Below are positions 55,195 through 63,630 of a stretch of DNA of 64,000 nucleotides, one piece after another. The stretch's first letter is position 1. Every line of letters starts with the position of its first letter. This stretch comes from an uncultured Eubacteriales bacterium (GTDB lineage Bacteria > Bacillota > Clostridia > Oscillospirales > Oscillospiraceae). The notes beneath the pieces are model-generated. The model was not told the origin of the DNA. It worked only from the letters and a program-made list of their open reading frames with translations, and did not search any database. The position numbers and the translations under genes are program-made. The DNA lies in NCBI GenBank assembly GCA_900544765.1, contig UQWI01000001.1, forward strand, positions 124,001-188,000, in the 5' to 3' direction.

Positions 55195-56505
55195 ATGAAT
55201 ATAAGCTCCGCAATGTCTTTTGTGGGCGAATGTATAATTACGGTGTTCTTCTTCTGGCATATCCACAATCGCTCAAATTTCAAGCTCCGCCATGTGCTGG
55301 CGTTGATACTGGCTGTTGCGATCAGATTTGTGCTCTACATGTCGGGAGTGCCGCTGCTGTCGCCGGAACCGATAAACAACATAGGACTGCAGGAGCAGCT
55401 TGTAAGGTTGATGCTGCGCCTGTTGACGACGGTGCTGTATCTATATAGCTGCAAGGAATGCTCCACTATAACGAAAGTATATTGGGCGGGCTTCGAGACG
55501 GTGATCCACAACGCTTTTACATGCATGAGGGCCTGCACCTTCATAGTCGTCGGCGCCGGCAGCTTGGCAGAGGAACCGCTAATGGTGTCTGTCGGGGTGT
55601 TGGTGACCGAGATTGCCGCCTACTATATTATATACAGGCTGATCGACGTACAAGAGCTGGATAAGCTCGGCCCGATACCCGTGATAGAACTTGTACTCAA
55701 CACTGTTTTGAACCTGGTCATCAAGTGGGGGATAACCTCACCTGAACACTATGTAGATACCAATGTGCTGATGCTTGCGCTGCTGGCGGACATCGGCCTG
55801 ACGATAAGCATGGTCGCGGTTGAACGCAATCAGCAGATGCAGGAAAGACAGCTCAAGTTGGTCATAGAAAAAATGGAGCTCAAGAGCGAGGTAAATAACG
55901 CCCTGCGCGCCCAGCGCGCCGACGAAAACCTCCGCCGCCTCTACCACGACATGAAAAACCACCTGCTCGCCATCCAGAGCATGGCGGGGGACAAGAAAGA
56001 ACTCAACGACTACCTCGGCGAGCTCCTCCCGCAGCTCGGGGAATACGGCAGCCAGCTCAACACCGGCAGCGCGATGATCGACGCCCTGCTCGGCGACAAG
56101 CGCGAGCGCGCCGCTGCGGTGGGCGTGCGCTTCCACGTCCAGCTCGACCTGACGCCGCTCTCGTTCATGAATAACGCCGAGCTCGTCTCCATCTTCGGCA
56201 ACGCCGTGGACAACGCCGTCGAGGCCGCGCGCGAGTGCACCGACGACGATGAGCGCTGCGTCTACATCAAGAGCCGCAGGGTGGAGGATATGTTCTTCCT
56301 CAGCTTCGAGAACCACTACGCCGGCGAGCGCAGCCGCCAGGCCGGGCGCTTCCGCACTCGCAAGGCCGACAAGGAACTTCACGGCATCGGCCTCGGCAGC
56401 ATCGAAAAGGCCGTGCACAAGTATTCCGGCGAGGCCCAGGTCTCCAACGACAACGCTACAAGGACGTTCAGGCTCAATATAATGCTCTCAATTCAAAAGC
56501 CCTGA
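55195..56505 (+). CDS. GHKL-type sensor histidine kinase (AgrC-like)
   Basis: A 436-residue kinase with five to seven membrane segments in the first 210 residues. A coiled linker follows, then the phospho-histidine box RLYHDMKNHLLAIQSMAG and the N box NNAELVSIFGNAVDNAVEAA, typical of the HPK10/AgrC group that senses autoinducing peptides; GIGLGSIEKAVHKY is the G box. It pairs with the LytTR regulator. No agrB- or agrD-like gene is in the window, so the signal is unknown and may be encoded elsewhere. ATG at 55195 is preferred over the TTG one codon earlier. Confidence 0.92.
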   Translation: MNISSAMSFVGECIITVFFFWHIHNRSNFKLRHVLALILAVAIRFVLYMSGVPLLSPEPINNIGLQEQLVRLMLRLLTTVLYLYSCKECSTITKVYWAGFETVIHNAFTCMRACTFIVVGAGSLAEEPLMVSVGVLVTEIAAYYIIYRLIDVQELDKLGPIPVIELVLNTVLNLVIKWGITSPEHYVDTNVLMLALLADIGLTISMVAVERNQQMQERQLKLVIEKMELKSEVNNALRAQRADENLRRLYHDMKNHLLAIQSMAGDKKELNDYLGELLPQLGEYGSQLNTGSAMIDALLGDKRERAAAVGVRFHVQLDLTPLSFMNNAELVSIFGNAVDNAVEAARECTDDDERCVYIKSRRVEDMFFLSFENHYAGERSRQAGRFRTRKADKELHGIGLGSIEKAVHKYSGEAQVSNDNATRTFRLNIMLSIQKP

Positions 56506-56522
56506 GCACAGTGCACAAATAG

Positions 56523-56549
56523 CAGCCGCCAAATTTGGCGGCTGTTTGC
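56523..56549 (+). terminator. Terminator of the LytTR two-component pair
   Basis: CAGCCGCC (56523-56530) pairs with GGCGGCTG (56537-56544) around AAATTT, followed by TTTGC. Confidence 0.8.
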
Positions 56550-56576
56550 ATTTACGACGGCAAAACTGCATTTACG
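56547..56576. promoter_or_regulatory. Two 10-bp direct repeats, candidate LytTR sites
   Basis: TGCATTTACG occurs at 56547-56556 and again at 56567-56576, exactly 20 bp apart, ending 5 bp before a TTACAT that could be a -35 box. LytTR regulators bind such paired direct repeats about two helical turns apart. The sequence does not match the AgrA consensus closely. Confidence 0.5.
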
Positions 56577-56647
56577 TCAAGTTACATCCTTATGGTTAAT
56601 TATTTGCTAAACTATGTTTACCAAGATTTCAAGGGAGGTAACTTGAA

Positions 56648-58444
56648 GTGAAGAAAATGAACGAAAGGAAGAAGGCCGTACGCTTCTTCTGTATCGCTAT
56701 GGCGGTGTTGCTCTTCAGCAGCATCATGATCTGGGGGTTCCAGACTGACTGGGGCTATGTTAAGATCGAGCGATTGATGCTCAACGCCCCGGACGGCAGC
56801 AAGCTCAGCACCTTGATATACATACCCGACACCGCCACTCCTGAGACTCCGGCGCCGGCGGCTGTCATCTGCCACGGACGCTCGAACCAGGCACACTCTA
56901 ACGACACCTGGTGCATGGAGCTGGCAAGGCGCGGCTACGTCGTACTGTCTCCGGACCTCTCCGGCGGCGGCGAGAGCGATGTCGTCGACAGGGATATGCA
57001 GTCCCTCACCACTGCCAAGTATGCGCTGACCCTCGACATCATCGACAAGGATCAGTTCAACTTGCTCGGCTACTCCAAGGGCTGCACCAGCGCCATTACC
57101 GCTGCCTACGCCCTTGCTGACCAGGTCAACACCGTAATGCTGGTCCTTGGACCTTTCATGGTTCGCAACAACTTCGACATGATAAGCAGCCTGCTGCGTG
57201 AGCACGACGTCGATGTCGCCACCATCAAGGCCGATGCCGACCAGTACGACTACATGCTCATCGGCGACGGCCCCGAGTGCAGGAAGTTCGTCAAAGAGAA
57301 GCTGAACCTCCCGGTGGACATCGTACCCGAGCAGGACATCCAGCTCGGCGAGACCAGCATCTTCCGTTACTATGAAGTGACCGGCACCATGCACCAGACC
57401 GGCAACATCAGCGCCGATTCCATAAGCGCCATTCTCGACTTCGAAAACGACTTCAACAACGCTCCCATCCAGCGTGAAAACACCGATCAGGCCTGGCTTC
57501 CTCAGCAGATCTTCTCCGGCATTGCCTGCGTGACCATGATGTTCGCCCTCGCGGCCGCCATCAACCTGCTCATGCAGCTCGACTTCTTCAAGTCCACCAT
57601 GAGCTTCAAGCGCGCTCCGCGCAAGGAGCAGCGCGGCCTGAAAGCCTGGGTGCTCGACATCCTGTTTGCCGTTGCAATTCCGGCCCTGCTCTTTATCAAG
57701 GTCTCCACCTGGGGCATAAACTGGTTTGCCAACAGCAAGATACTCACTTCTACCAACCTCAACGGCATCATGCTCTGGCTGCTCGTGGCCATGTGCCTCA
57801 TCGGCCTCATCCGCCTGGCCATCCGCACCTATCGCCGCAAGGCAGCTGGCGAGGTGATAGCCGCCTCCGACTTCTGCCTGGCTCCGCAGGGCGGCAAGTT
57901 CTACTGGCCCAACGTCGGCAAGGCCTTCATAATCGGCATCGTCTGCACCGCTTTCTTCGGCCTGTGGATGGCTGCCATGGAGGGCTATATGGGCATCAAC
58001 TACCAGGTCTGGAACGTCTCCACTTACCTCAAGCCCAGCCCGGAGCGTATCGTCAAGGCCATCCCGTATATCATTATCATCATGATCGTCATGTTCTCCG
58101 GCAACATCAGCCAGCGTGTGCTCCCCTCCACCGGCAACGAGCGCCGCGACATGTGGATCGCCGTAACTGTCAACAGCGTCCTCACCGCTTTTGCTCTCTT
58201 CCTTCTGCTCGTCATACAGTACGGCGGCAGCCTGATAGTTGCTACCGGCTGGGTACCGTTTGAGGGCGTCAATGGCTCCACCGGCGCGCTCGACTTTGCC
58301 TTCGGCTACTGCTACATGATGGGCGGCACGACCGGTGTTGTCACCTACCTCTACCGCAAGCACGGCAACGTACTCTGCGGCGTAATCCCCGCCAGCATCT
58401 TCTGCGGCCTCTTCACACTCCTGAGCTTCACGCTCGTCCGCTGA
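56648..58444 (+). CDS. Alpha/beta-hydrolase fused to a polytopic membrane domain
   Basis: A 598-residue membrane protein. After one N-terminal membrane anchor (about 11-31), residues about 40-280 form an alpha/beta-hydrolase: AAVICHGRSNQAHSNDTWCM (oxyanion loop), nucleophile GYSKGCTSA, DLSGGGESDV and a candidate catalytic His in EVTGTMHQTGNIS. The rest has about eight membrane helices. The hydrolase would face outward or inward depending on the first anchor; topology suggests outside. Substrate unknown. GTG start with GGGAGGT 8 nt upstream. It follows the AgrCA-like pair and has candidate LytTR sites in front. Confidence 0.85.
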   Translation: MKKMNERKKAVRFFCIAMAVLLFSSIMIWGFQTDWGYVKIERLMLNAPDGSKLSTLIYIPDTATPETPAPAAVICHGRSNQAHSNDTWCMELARRGYVVLSPDLSGGGESDVVDRDMQSLTTAKYALTLDIIDKDQFNLLGYSKGCTSAITAAYALADQVNTVMLVLGPFMVRNNFDMISSLLREHDVDVATIKADADQYDYMLIGDGPECRKFVKEKLNLPVDIVPEQDIQLGETSIFRYYEVTGTMHQTGNISADSISAILDFENDFNNAPIQRENTDQAWLPQQIFSGIACVTMMFALAAAINLLMQLDFFKSTMSFKRAPRKEQRGLKAWVLDILFAVAIPALLFIKVSTWGINWFANSKILTSTNLNGIMLWLLVAMCLIGLIRLAIRTYRRKAAGEVIAASDFCLAPQGGKFYWPNVGKAFIIGIVCTAFFGLWMAAMEGYMGINYQVWNVSTYLKPSPERIVKAIPYIIIIMIVMFSGNISQRVLPSTGNERRDMWIAVTVNSVLTAFALFLLLVIQYGGSLIVATGWVPFEGVNGSTGALDFAFGYCYMMGGTTGVVTYLYRKHGNVLCGVIPASIFCGLFTLLSFTLVR

Positions 58445-58456
58445 GGATAGTCAATA

Positions 58457-58488
58457 TCAAGGCCCGCCTCTGTTGAGGCGGGCCTTGA
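58457..58488 (+). terminator. Strong hairpin after the membrane hydrolase gene
   Basis: TCAAGGCCCGCCTC and GAGGCGGGCCTTGA form a 14-bp stem around TGTT. The T-run is missing, so it may be a processing hairpin or an imperfect terminator. Confidence 0.6.
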
Positions 58489-58512
58489 ACATTCCGCCGC
58501 ACGTTTGGTGCG

Positions 58513-58543
58513 AAAAAGGCAGGCTATGTGCGCCTGCCTTTTT
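58513..58543. terminator. Bidirectional terminator between the hydrolase and SDR genes
   Basis: AAAAAGGCAGG and CCTGCCTTTTT pair around a 9-nt loop, with A-run and T-run on the two sides. Confidence 0.85.
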
Positions 58544-58551
58544 AATATGCC

Positions 58552-59406
58552 TTACAACCCGCTGCAAGATAGGAAACCGCCGTCCACCGGAACGGTTATA
58601 CCAGTCACGAATCCTGAGCGCGTATCGTCCAGCAGCCAGTCAATCGCCCCCAACAGCTCGTCGGCCTTGCCAAAACGCCCCATCGGCGTGTGCGCGAGTA
58701 TGTTCTGCCCTCTTGGTGTATAACCGGTCTCAAGTGAGCCGTAGAACTTTATATTGTTGGCGTTTGTGATAAAACCCGGCGCAACCGCGTTAACTCGTAT
58801 GCCAGCCGGAGCAAGATAATTCGCCAACCACTGCGTAAAATTCACGATTGCAGCTTTGCTCAGGGCATATGCCGGCCTGCAGCTCAGCGGCCGGTAACTG
58901 TTCATGGATGCAAAGTTCAATATCGCTCCGCCGCCGCTCTCCGCCATTTGCCTTCCGAACACGCGAGAGCATATAACCGTACCAGTTACATTTATGTCTA
59001 TTACGCTGCGGAATGAGTCCATGCCAACGTTGAAGAAGCCGATGTTGTCGCCCCACTTCTCCTCGTCCAGCTCTTCAGGTGTAAAACGTGCGTTGGTGGT
59101 TATCGCTTTTGGGTTATTCCCACCCGCCCCGTTGACCAATATATCGCAGTGGCCCAGCTCATCCAACAGCTCAGAGGCGACTGAAAGCATGGAATCTTCA
59201 TTTGAAACATCGCCTGTCTTTGGTACGCAGACGCCGCCCATGGCCTTTATCTCTTCCGCAACGGTCTCGAGTTTCCCCATAGTGCGACCAATCACGGCAA
59301 TCTTAGCGCCTTGCTGCGCCAAATGCTTCGCCACGCTGGAACAGAGTTTCCCTCCTCCACCGGTTATAACAGCTACCTTGTTTTCAAACGCTTTTTCATT
59401 CGCCAT
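58552..59406 (-). CDS. SDR-family oxidoreductase, mannonate/fructuronate-type
   Basis: A 284-residue short-chain dehydrogenase. The cofactor motif is VAVITGGGGKLCSSVAKHLA, NGAGG is NAG-like, and the catalytic set is Ser in NFASMNSY with Tyr and Lys in PAYALSKAA. The length and the NGAGGNNPKA stretch resemble the D-mannonate/fructuronate oxidoreductases of Firmicutes. It is last in the tct operon, which suggests a hexonate or related substrate (inference). Its base composition is somewhat lower in GC than the housekeeping genes. Confidence 0.88.
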   Translation of the reverse strand: MANEKAFENKVAVITGGGGKLCSSVAKHLAQQGAKIAVIGRTMGKLETVAEEIKAMGGVCVPKTGDVSNEDSMLSVASELLDELGHCDILVNGAGGNNPKAITTNARFTPEELDEEKWGDNIGFFNVGMDSFRSVIDINVTGTVICSRVFGRQMAESGGGAILNFASMNSYRPLSCRPAYALSKAAIVNFTQWLANYLAPAGIRVNAVAPGFITNANNIKFYGSLETGYTPRGQNILAHTPMGRFGKADELLGAIDWLLDDTRSGFVTGITVPVDGGFLSCSGL

Positions 59407-59429
59407 AATGCACTCTCCCGATTTTCACA

Positions 59430-59464
59430 GCGGGTCTGCGTTTTCAACTCCAACGCAGACCCGC
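59430..59464 (-). other. Hairpin between tctC and the SDR gene
   Basis: GCGGGTCTGCGTT (59430-59442) pairs with AACGCAGACCCGC (59452-59464), a 13-bp stem. On the minus strand it is followed by TGTGAAAATC rather than a T-run, so it likely trims or stabilises the operon mRNA between genes. Confidence 0.6.
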
Positions 59465-59498
59465 CTCAAAAACTCTTTTATTAACTTTTTAAAAGTAG

Positions 59499-60506
59499 TT
59501 ACGCAGAAAGACCGGCATCCACAACGAGCTGACTATAAAGCTCAAGTTCTTCTGCGCAATAAGCTGTATATTCTTCACTGTTCATAAATAGCGGCTCCGC
59601 CATATTGTCATGGCAGTAATCTGCATACTCTTCGCTGTTAACCGCAGTCTCAAACGCACTTTCCAGTATATTGAGTACATCAGCCGGAGTTCCCTTAGGC
59701 GCAAGAATACCGCGCACAGATTCAATTTGGACATCAAGGCCCAGCTCAGAAAGAGTGGGAACATCAGGATAGTAAGATTCACGCTCAGGCGCACACGTTG
59801 CTATAAGTTTCATTTCTCCGGACTTAAAATAATCCTGATATGTGCTTGAAGAAATAACAGCCGCGTCAATGTCACCATTCAGCAGTGTAAGGCCAACTCC
59901 AGCTGCTCCACCATTTGAGCCAATTATCTCACAATCTACACCAAGTTCATTAAATATTTTAATAGCAGCAAGATGCCATACACCACCAGCAGCACCAGTG
60001 CCTATCGTTAATTCTCCGGGGTGCGACTTAGCGTATTCAACAAACTCTTCATAATTAGAGTATCTCTCATCATCACCCCTGATGATTATCTGGCAGCTCT
60101 CAGTATAGCAACTGCATACTACCTCAAAATCTTCGTAAGTAAGGTCAGCATATCCTGCCGCCTTAACAAGAGCGTGATTAACGGATGTAAACAAAAGTGT
60201 GTAGCCATCAGGTGAGGACTGGGCCAATTGCTGCAGTCCAACCGCGCTTGCTCCGCCTGGCATATTGTTGATTATCATCGTTTCTCCCAAGGTTTCTTCA
60301 ACTAGAGGAAACAGCTTGCGAGCCTGCAAATCTGTGTCGCCACCAGCTGACACAGGAAGTATCACTTCGATAGTTTTTGACGGATAATCTGTACTTGTAT
60401 CAGGTTCACCTGAACCAGGAGAATTGTCCACCTGAGCTGTACCACAGCCAGTAAGCAGTACGCACAGTGCCAATGTACAGCACAAGAGCACACGAATCCT
60501 CTTCAT
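59499..60506 (-). CDS. Tripartite tricarboxylate transporter substrate-binding protein (TctC family)
   Basis: A 335-residue lipoprotein. Signal RVLLCCTLALCVLLTGCG with the lipidated Cys near residue 22, then the TctC/Bug fold: YPSKTIEVILPVSAGGDTDL, MIINNMPGGASAVGLQQLAQ and TIGTGAAGGVWHLAAIKIF. It captures a carboxylate outside the cell for TctA/TctB. AGGAGGTAAATT precedes the ATG. Fifth gene of the operon. GC content is clearly lower than in the rest of the window. Confidence 0.93.
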   Translation of the reverse strand: MKRIRVLLCCTLALCVLLTGCGTAQVDNSPGSGEPDTSTDYPSKTIEVILPVSAGGDTDLQARKLFPLVEETLGETMIINNMPGGASAVGLQQLAQSSPDGYTLLFTSVNHALVKAAGYADLTYEDFEVVCSCYTESCQIIIRGDDERYSNYEEFVEYAKSHPGELTIGTGAAGGVWHLAAIKIFNELGVDCEIIGSNGGAAGVGLTLLNGDIDAAVISSSTYQDYFKSGEMKLIATCAPERESYYPDVPTLSELGLDVQIESVRGILAPKGTPADVLNILESAFETAVNSEEYADYCHDNMAEPLFMNSEEYTAYCAEELELYSQLVVDAGLSA

Positions 60507-60537
60507 AATTTACCTCCTCTGTATAGTTTTTTAAACT

Positions 60538-62037
60538 TCACTCCGCCTTAGCGGCCTTTTGCGCTTTGCGTTTTTTCATATAGGACTTCAGATGAGGGGA
60601 AACCAGCATGATTATAGCAAGAGCCCAAAGTATGCAGGGGATGGGCCTAAAGAAAACAGATATATCATTTCGGCTCATCGCCATAGCAGATCTGAAATTC
60701 ACCTCTGATAGCTGTCCAAGCACTATTCCAAGTATGCTAGCCGTAGCCGGTATTCCGGTTTTCTTAAATATGAAACCAATAATGCCAAACACGAGCATAA
60801 CAAAAATCTGAATTGCATTATTAGTAGCAGAATATGCACCTATCATGCATATCAGCAATATAACCGGAATAAGAACCTTGTCATCTATGTCTATTATTTT
60901 TGCAAACCACTTGGCAGCAAGGAGTCCGAACACAAGCATGCCTATATTTGTGAATATTTCAAATATATAAACCGTATAAACAATATCAGGATTTGTTGAG
61001 AAAATAGATGGACCCACATTTATCCCATGCAGTAAGAACGCCCCCATAAGGATTGCAGTGACACCATCGCCGGGTACAGCCAGCGCAAGCATCGGTATAA
61101 GTGCTCCGCCAATAGCAGCATTATTAGCTGTCTCGCACGCGGCCACACCTGCCGGATTTCCCTTTCCAAACGAGCTTGGATCTTCAGCCCTGTTTTTTTC
61201 ATAATTGTATGCCGTAAATGCGCCCACGGTACCTCCGGTGCCAGGAAGCGCTCCAATTACGGTGCCAATAACTGCTGAGCGCAGGATAACTCCTTTGAGC
61301 TTCCAAAGCAGCTTAAACCCTGGAAAGACTTTTCCCATCTTCTGCTTTTCCTTTTTCACTGTGCCGATATCAAATATCTGGCAGAGAAGCTCAGATACTC
61401 CAAACAGTCCTATAAGGCACGGTATAAGGCTAATACCGCTGAGCAGTCCGGTCACGCCAAACGTAAATCGCGGATATCCGGTCAGAACGTCAGTACCCAC
61501 AAGTGCAACAAGCACGCCAAAAGCCGCTGCAATCATTCCTTTCGCAAATGTGCCGCCGGAGGAATTTGCGATTATTATCAGTGCAAAAATAGTGAGGACA
61601 AAGTACTCGGGATAACTAAACTTAGTTGCAACCAAAGCCAATGCCGAGCAGCAGAATATAAGACAAATGCAGCCGAATATACCGCCCAGGAACGAAACGC
61701 AGGTGGCTATGCCAATAGCCTTGCCGCCTTCGCCTCTTAAGGCCATTGGATGTCCATCCAAAGATGTCATAACGGCTGCCGGAGTGCCGGGCACACTCAT
61801 CAGGATGGCCGATATGCTTCCGCCGTACACACCGCCATTGTAAACTCCCAGAAGCATCGCCAACGACGGTATCATGTCCATGTGGTAAGTAAATGGAATC
61901 AATATCGCAATCGTCATAGTGGCCGTCAGGCCAGGTATGGCGCCCACTATTATTCCAACAATAACGCCTGCTGTTGCAAACAGTATAGTTTCAATAGTCA
62001 GGTTGTTTGACAACGCGGTCAATATCGTCTCAAACAT
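60538..62037 (-). CDS. Tripartite tricarboxylate transporter large membrane subunit (TctA family)
   Basis: A 499-residue permease of about 11-12 helices. Diagnostic stretches are GAIPGLTATMTIAILIPFTY, GVYGGSISAILMSVPGTPAA and TSLDGHPMALRGEGGKAIGI, and later IGALPGTGGTVGAFTAYNYE. It moves the substrate delivered by TctC across the membrane using an ion gradient. It lies between tctB and tctC. Confidence 0.95.
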   Translation of the reverse strand: MFETILTALSNNLTIETILFATAGVIVGIIVGAIPGLTATMTIAILIPFTYHMDMIPSLAMLLGVYNGGVYGGSISAILMSVPGTPAAVMTSLDGHPMALRGEGGKAIGIATCVSFLGGIFGCICLIFCCSALALVATKFSYPEYFVLTIFALIIIANSSGGTFAKGMIAAAFGVLVALVGTDVLTGYPRFTFGVTGLLSGISLIPCLIGLFGVSELLCQIFDIGTVKKEKQKMGKVFPGFKLLWKLKGVILRSAVIGTVIGALPGTGGTVGAFTAYNYEKNRAEDPSSFGKGNPAGVAACETANNAAIGGALIPMLALAVPGDGVTAILMGAFLLHGINVGPSIFSTNPDIVYTVYIFEIFTNIGMLVFGLLAAKWFAKIIDIDDKVLIPVILLICMIGAYSATNNAIQIFVMLVFGIIGFIFKKTGIPATASILGIVLGQLSEVNFRSAMAMSRNDISVFFRPIPCILWALAIIMLVSPHLKSYMKKRKAQKAAKAE

Positions 62038-62049
62038 TGCAATCCTCCT

Positions 62050-62556
62050 TTATAAGAAAAGTGTATGCAGAGGTATCTGAAGAACCATAACAAAAACCAC
62101 ATACATGCATGCCGTACCTACGGTTGGCACCAGAATCAGCCTGAGTACCCTGCGTTCACCGCAGAGAAATATCGATCCAAACAGGAACAACGCTGACAGT
62201 ATTTCAAAGCCGACTATCTCTATCAGTAAACCATACAAAAACATCATCACCGGAATACAAATCATTGCGATGAAGTTTTTCTTTCTCTCCTTAATCTTAG
62301 CAATAACAGAATTGAATTTCTCTTTTTCCTCGCTGAGGTCAATCTTGCCGTCAGCAGTTTTATGTGAAACCAACTCTTTTACGGCAGGTACTAATGCGAT
62401 AATTGAGAAAACAACAATCGCCAATCCCATTACTGTGGGGAAAACATCTGGACCTATTGGAGTGATTATTGAGAAGTCCGGAAACGTGGCTGCATATATG
62501 ACGACGCCTGCGCCCATCAGCAGGAATACCACGCAAACTATAACATTCAGCACCAA
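62050..62556 (-). CDS. Tripartite tricarboxylate transporter small membrane subunit (TctB family)
   Basis: A 168-residue, four-helix protein with the TctB start (VVFLLMGAGVVIYAATFPDF) and a charged central loop before the last two helices (FIAMICIPVMMFLYGLLIEI). It is the small partner of TctA. Start is TTG or the next GTG; GGAGG lies 6-9 nt upstream. tctA follows after 12 nt. AT-rich like its neighbours. Confidence 0.9.
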   Translation of the reverse strand: MVLNVIVCVVFLLMGAGVVIYAATFPDFSIITPIGPDVFPTVMGLAIVVFSIIALVPAVKELVSHKTADGKIDLSEEKEKFNSVIAKIKERKKNFIAMICIPVMMFLYGLLIEIVGFEILSALFLFGSIFLCGERRVLRLILVPTVGTACMYVVFVMVLQIPLHTLFL

Positions 62557-62591
62557 TACTCCCCTCCTTATAAAGGAATATCTTTCAGGCC

Positions 62592-63620
62592 TTAGGCCTT
62601 GAGCAAAATTTTAACTATGCCCGGGACTCTGTTCATATACATCTGAAAAGCGTCGTCCGCTTCGGACATAGGAAGCTCATGTGTGACCATCCCGCTGGTA
62701 TCCAGCTTGCCGTGGTCAAGCATCCTTATTATCCTGGCGAAGTCCTCTTCATAGTACATGGACGTCCCTGTAATCATCGTCTCTCGGGCGCGGTTCATTT
62801 CCACGTTCACCAAAGCGTCAGTGTCAAACATCGCTACACAAATTACCTGACCCTGCTTGCGGGTCATAGCGATAGCCTGGTTTACAAGTGCGTTTACTGG
62901 AGCCGTAACGAACACGGCATCGCATCCGCCATCGGATATCTCCAGCACCTTTTCAACCAGCTCCGGGTCACGTGCATCGAGCGTATGAGTAGCGCCCATA
63001 GTCATCGCCCTCTCCAGGTTGAACTCCTGGACATCGGTGCAGATAAGCGGCACCGCTCCAGCCCTTGCAGCCATGATAGCTGTACACAGGCCTATTGCTC
63101 CGGAGCCGAGTACTGTTACTTTGTCTCCGGCGGAGGTTTTGGCCGTCCTGACTGCGTGGAGGCCGACAGCCAGAGGCTCTATCAGCGCGCCGTCCTGCAT
63201 GGAAACGTTATCCGGCAGCATGTATGCCAGGTGTGCAGGCACAACACAGTATTCCGCATAACCGCCCGGCCATTTCTGTGAACCAAATATGGTCTTGCTG
63301 GAGCAGAGGCTGGTTTCGCCCCGGAAGCACTCCGGGCAGTGGCCGCACCCATACATAGGCACTGCGGTTACCCTGTCACCGGTCTTGAAGCGGCTCACGC
63401 CTTCTCCAAGCTCCTCAACGATACCGGATATCTCGTGCCCCATGATGACGGGCGGCACGCGCTTCTTGTGCAGCCCTTTATAGGCGTGCAGCTCAGAACC
63501 GCAAATACCGGCGTAGCATGTCTTTATCAGCAGCTCTCCCGGACCGGGAACCGGCTTTGGAACATCTTTGTACTCGATGTGATAGGGCTCGGTAAGCACT
63601 GCAGCTTTCATAATCGCCAT
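62592..63620 (-). CDS. Zinc-dependent medium-chain alcohol/polyol dehydrogenase
   Basis: A 342-residue dehydrogenase. The catalytic zinc ligands are in CYAGICGSELHAYKG and MGHEISGIVEELGEG, the structural zinc cysteines in GCGHCPECFRGETSLC, and the NAD fold in VTVLGSGAIGLCTAIMAARA. It resembles the sorbitol/L-idonate/galactitol-phosphate dehydrogenases. In this operon it probably oxidises a hydroxy group of the imported acid or polyol and the SDR acts on the keto product; this is inference. It follows the YhcH-like gene by 10 nt. Confidence 0.92.
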   Translation of the reverse strand: MAIMKAAVLTEPYHIEYKDVPKPVPGPGELLIKTCYAGICGSELHAYKGLHKKRVPPVIMGHEISGIVEELGEGVSRFKTGDRVTAVPMYGCGHCPECFRGETSLCSSKTIFGSQKWPGGYAEYCVVPAHLAYMLPDNVSMQDGALIEPLAVGLHAVRTAKTSAGDKVTVLGSGAIGLCTAIMAARAGAVPLICTDVQEFNLERAMTMGATHTLDARDPELVEKVLEISDGGCDAVFVTAPVNALVNQAIAMTRKQGQVICVAMFDTDALVNVEMNRARETMITGTSMYYEEDFARIIRMLDHGKLDTSGMVTHELPMSEADDAFQMYMNRVPGIVKILLKA

Positions 63621-63630
63621 GTGCGCCCCC

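Noticed and set aside
54375..56647. agrB/agrD-type quorum-sensing genes near the AgrCA-like pair
   Set aside because: I looked for a short peptide gene and a peptidase in all frames between the Etf genes and the hydrolase and found none with a ribosome site.
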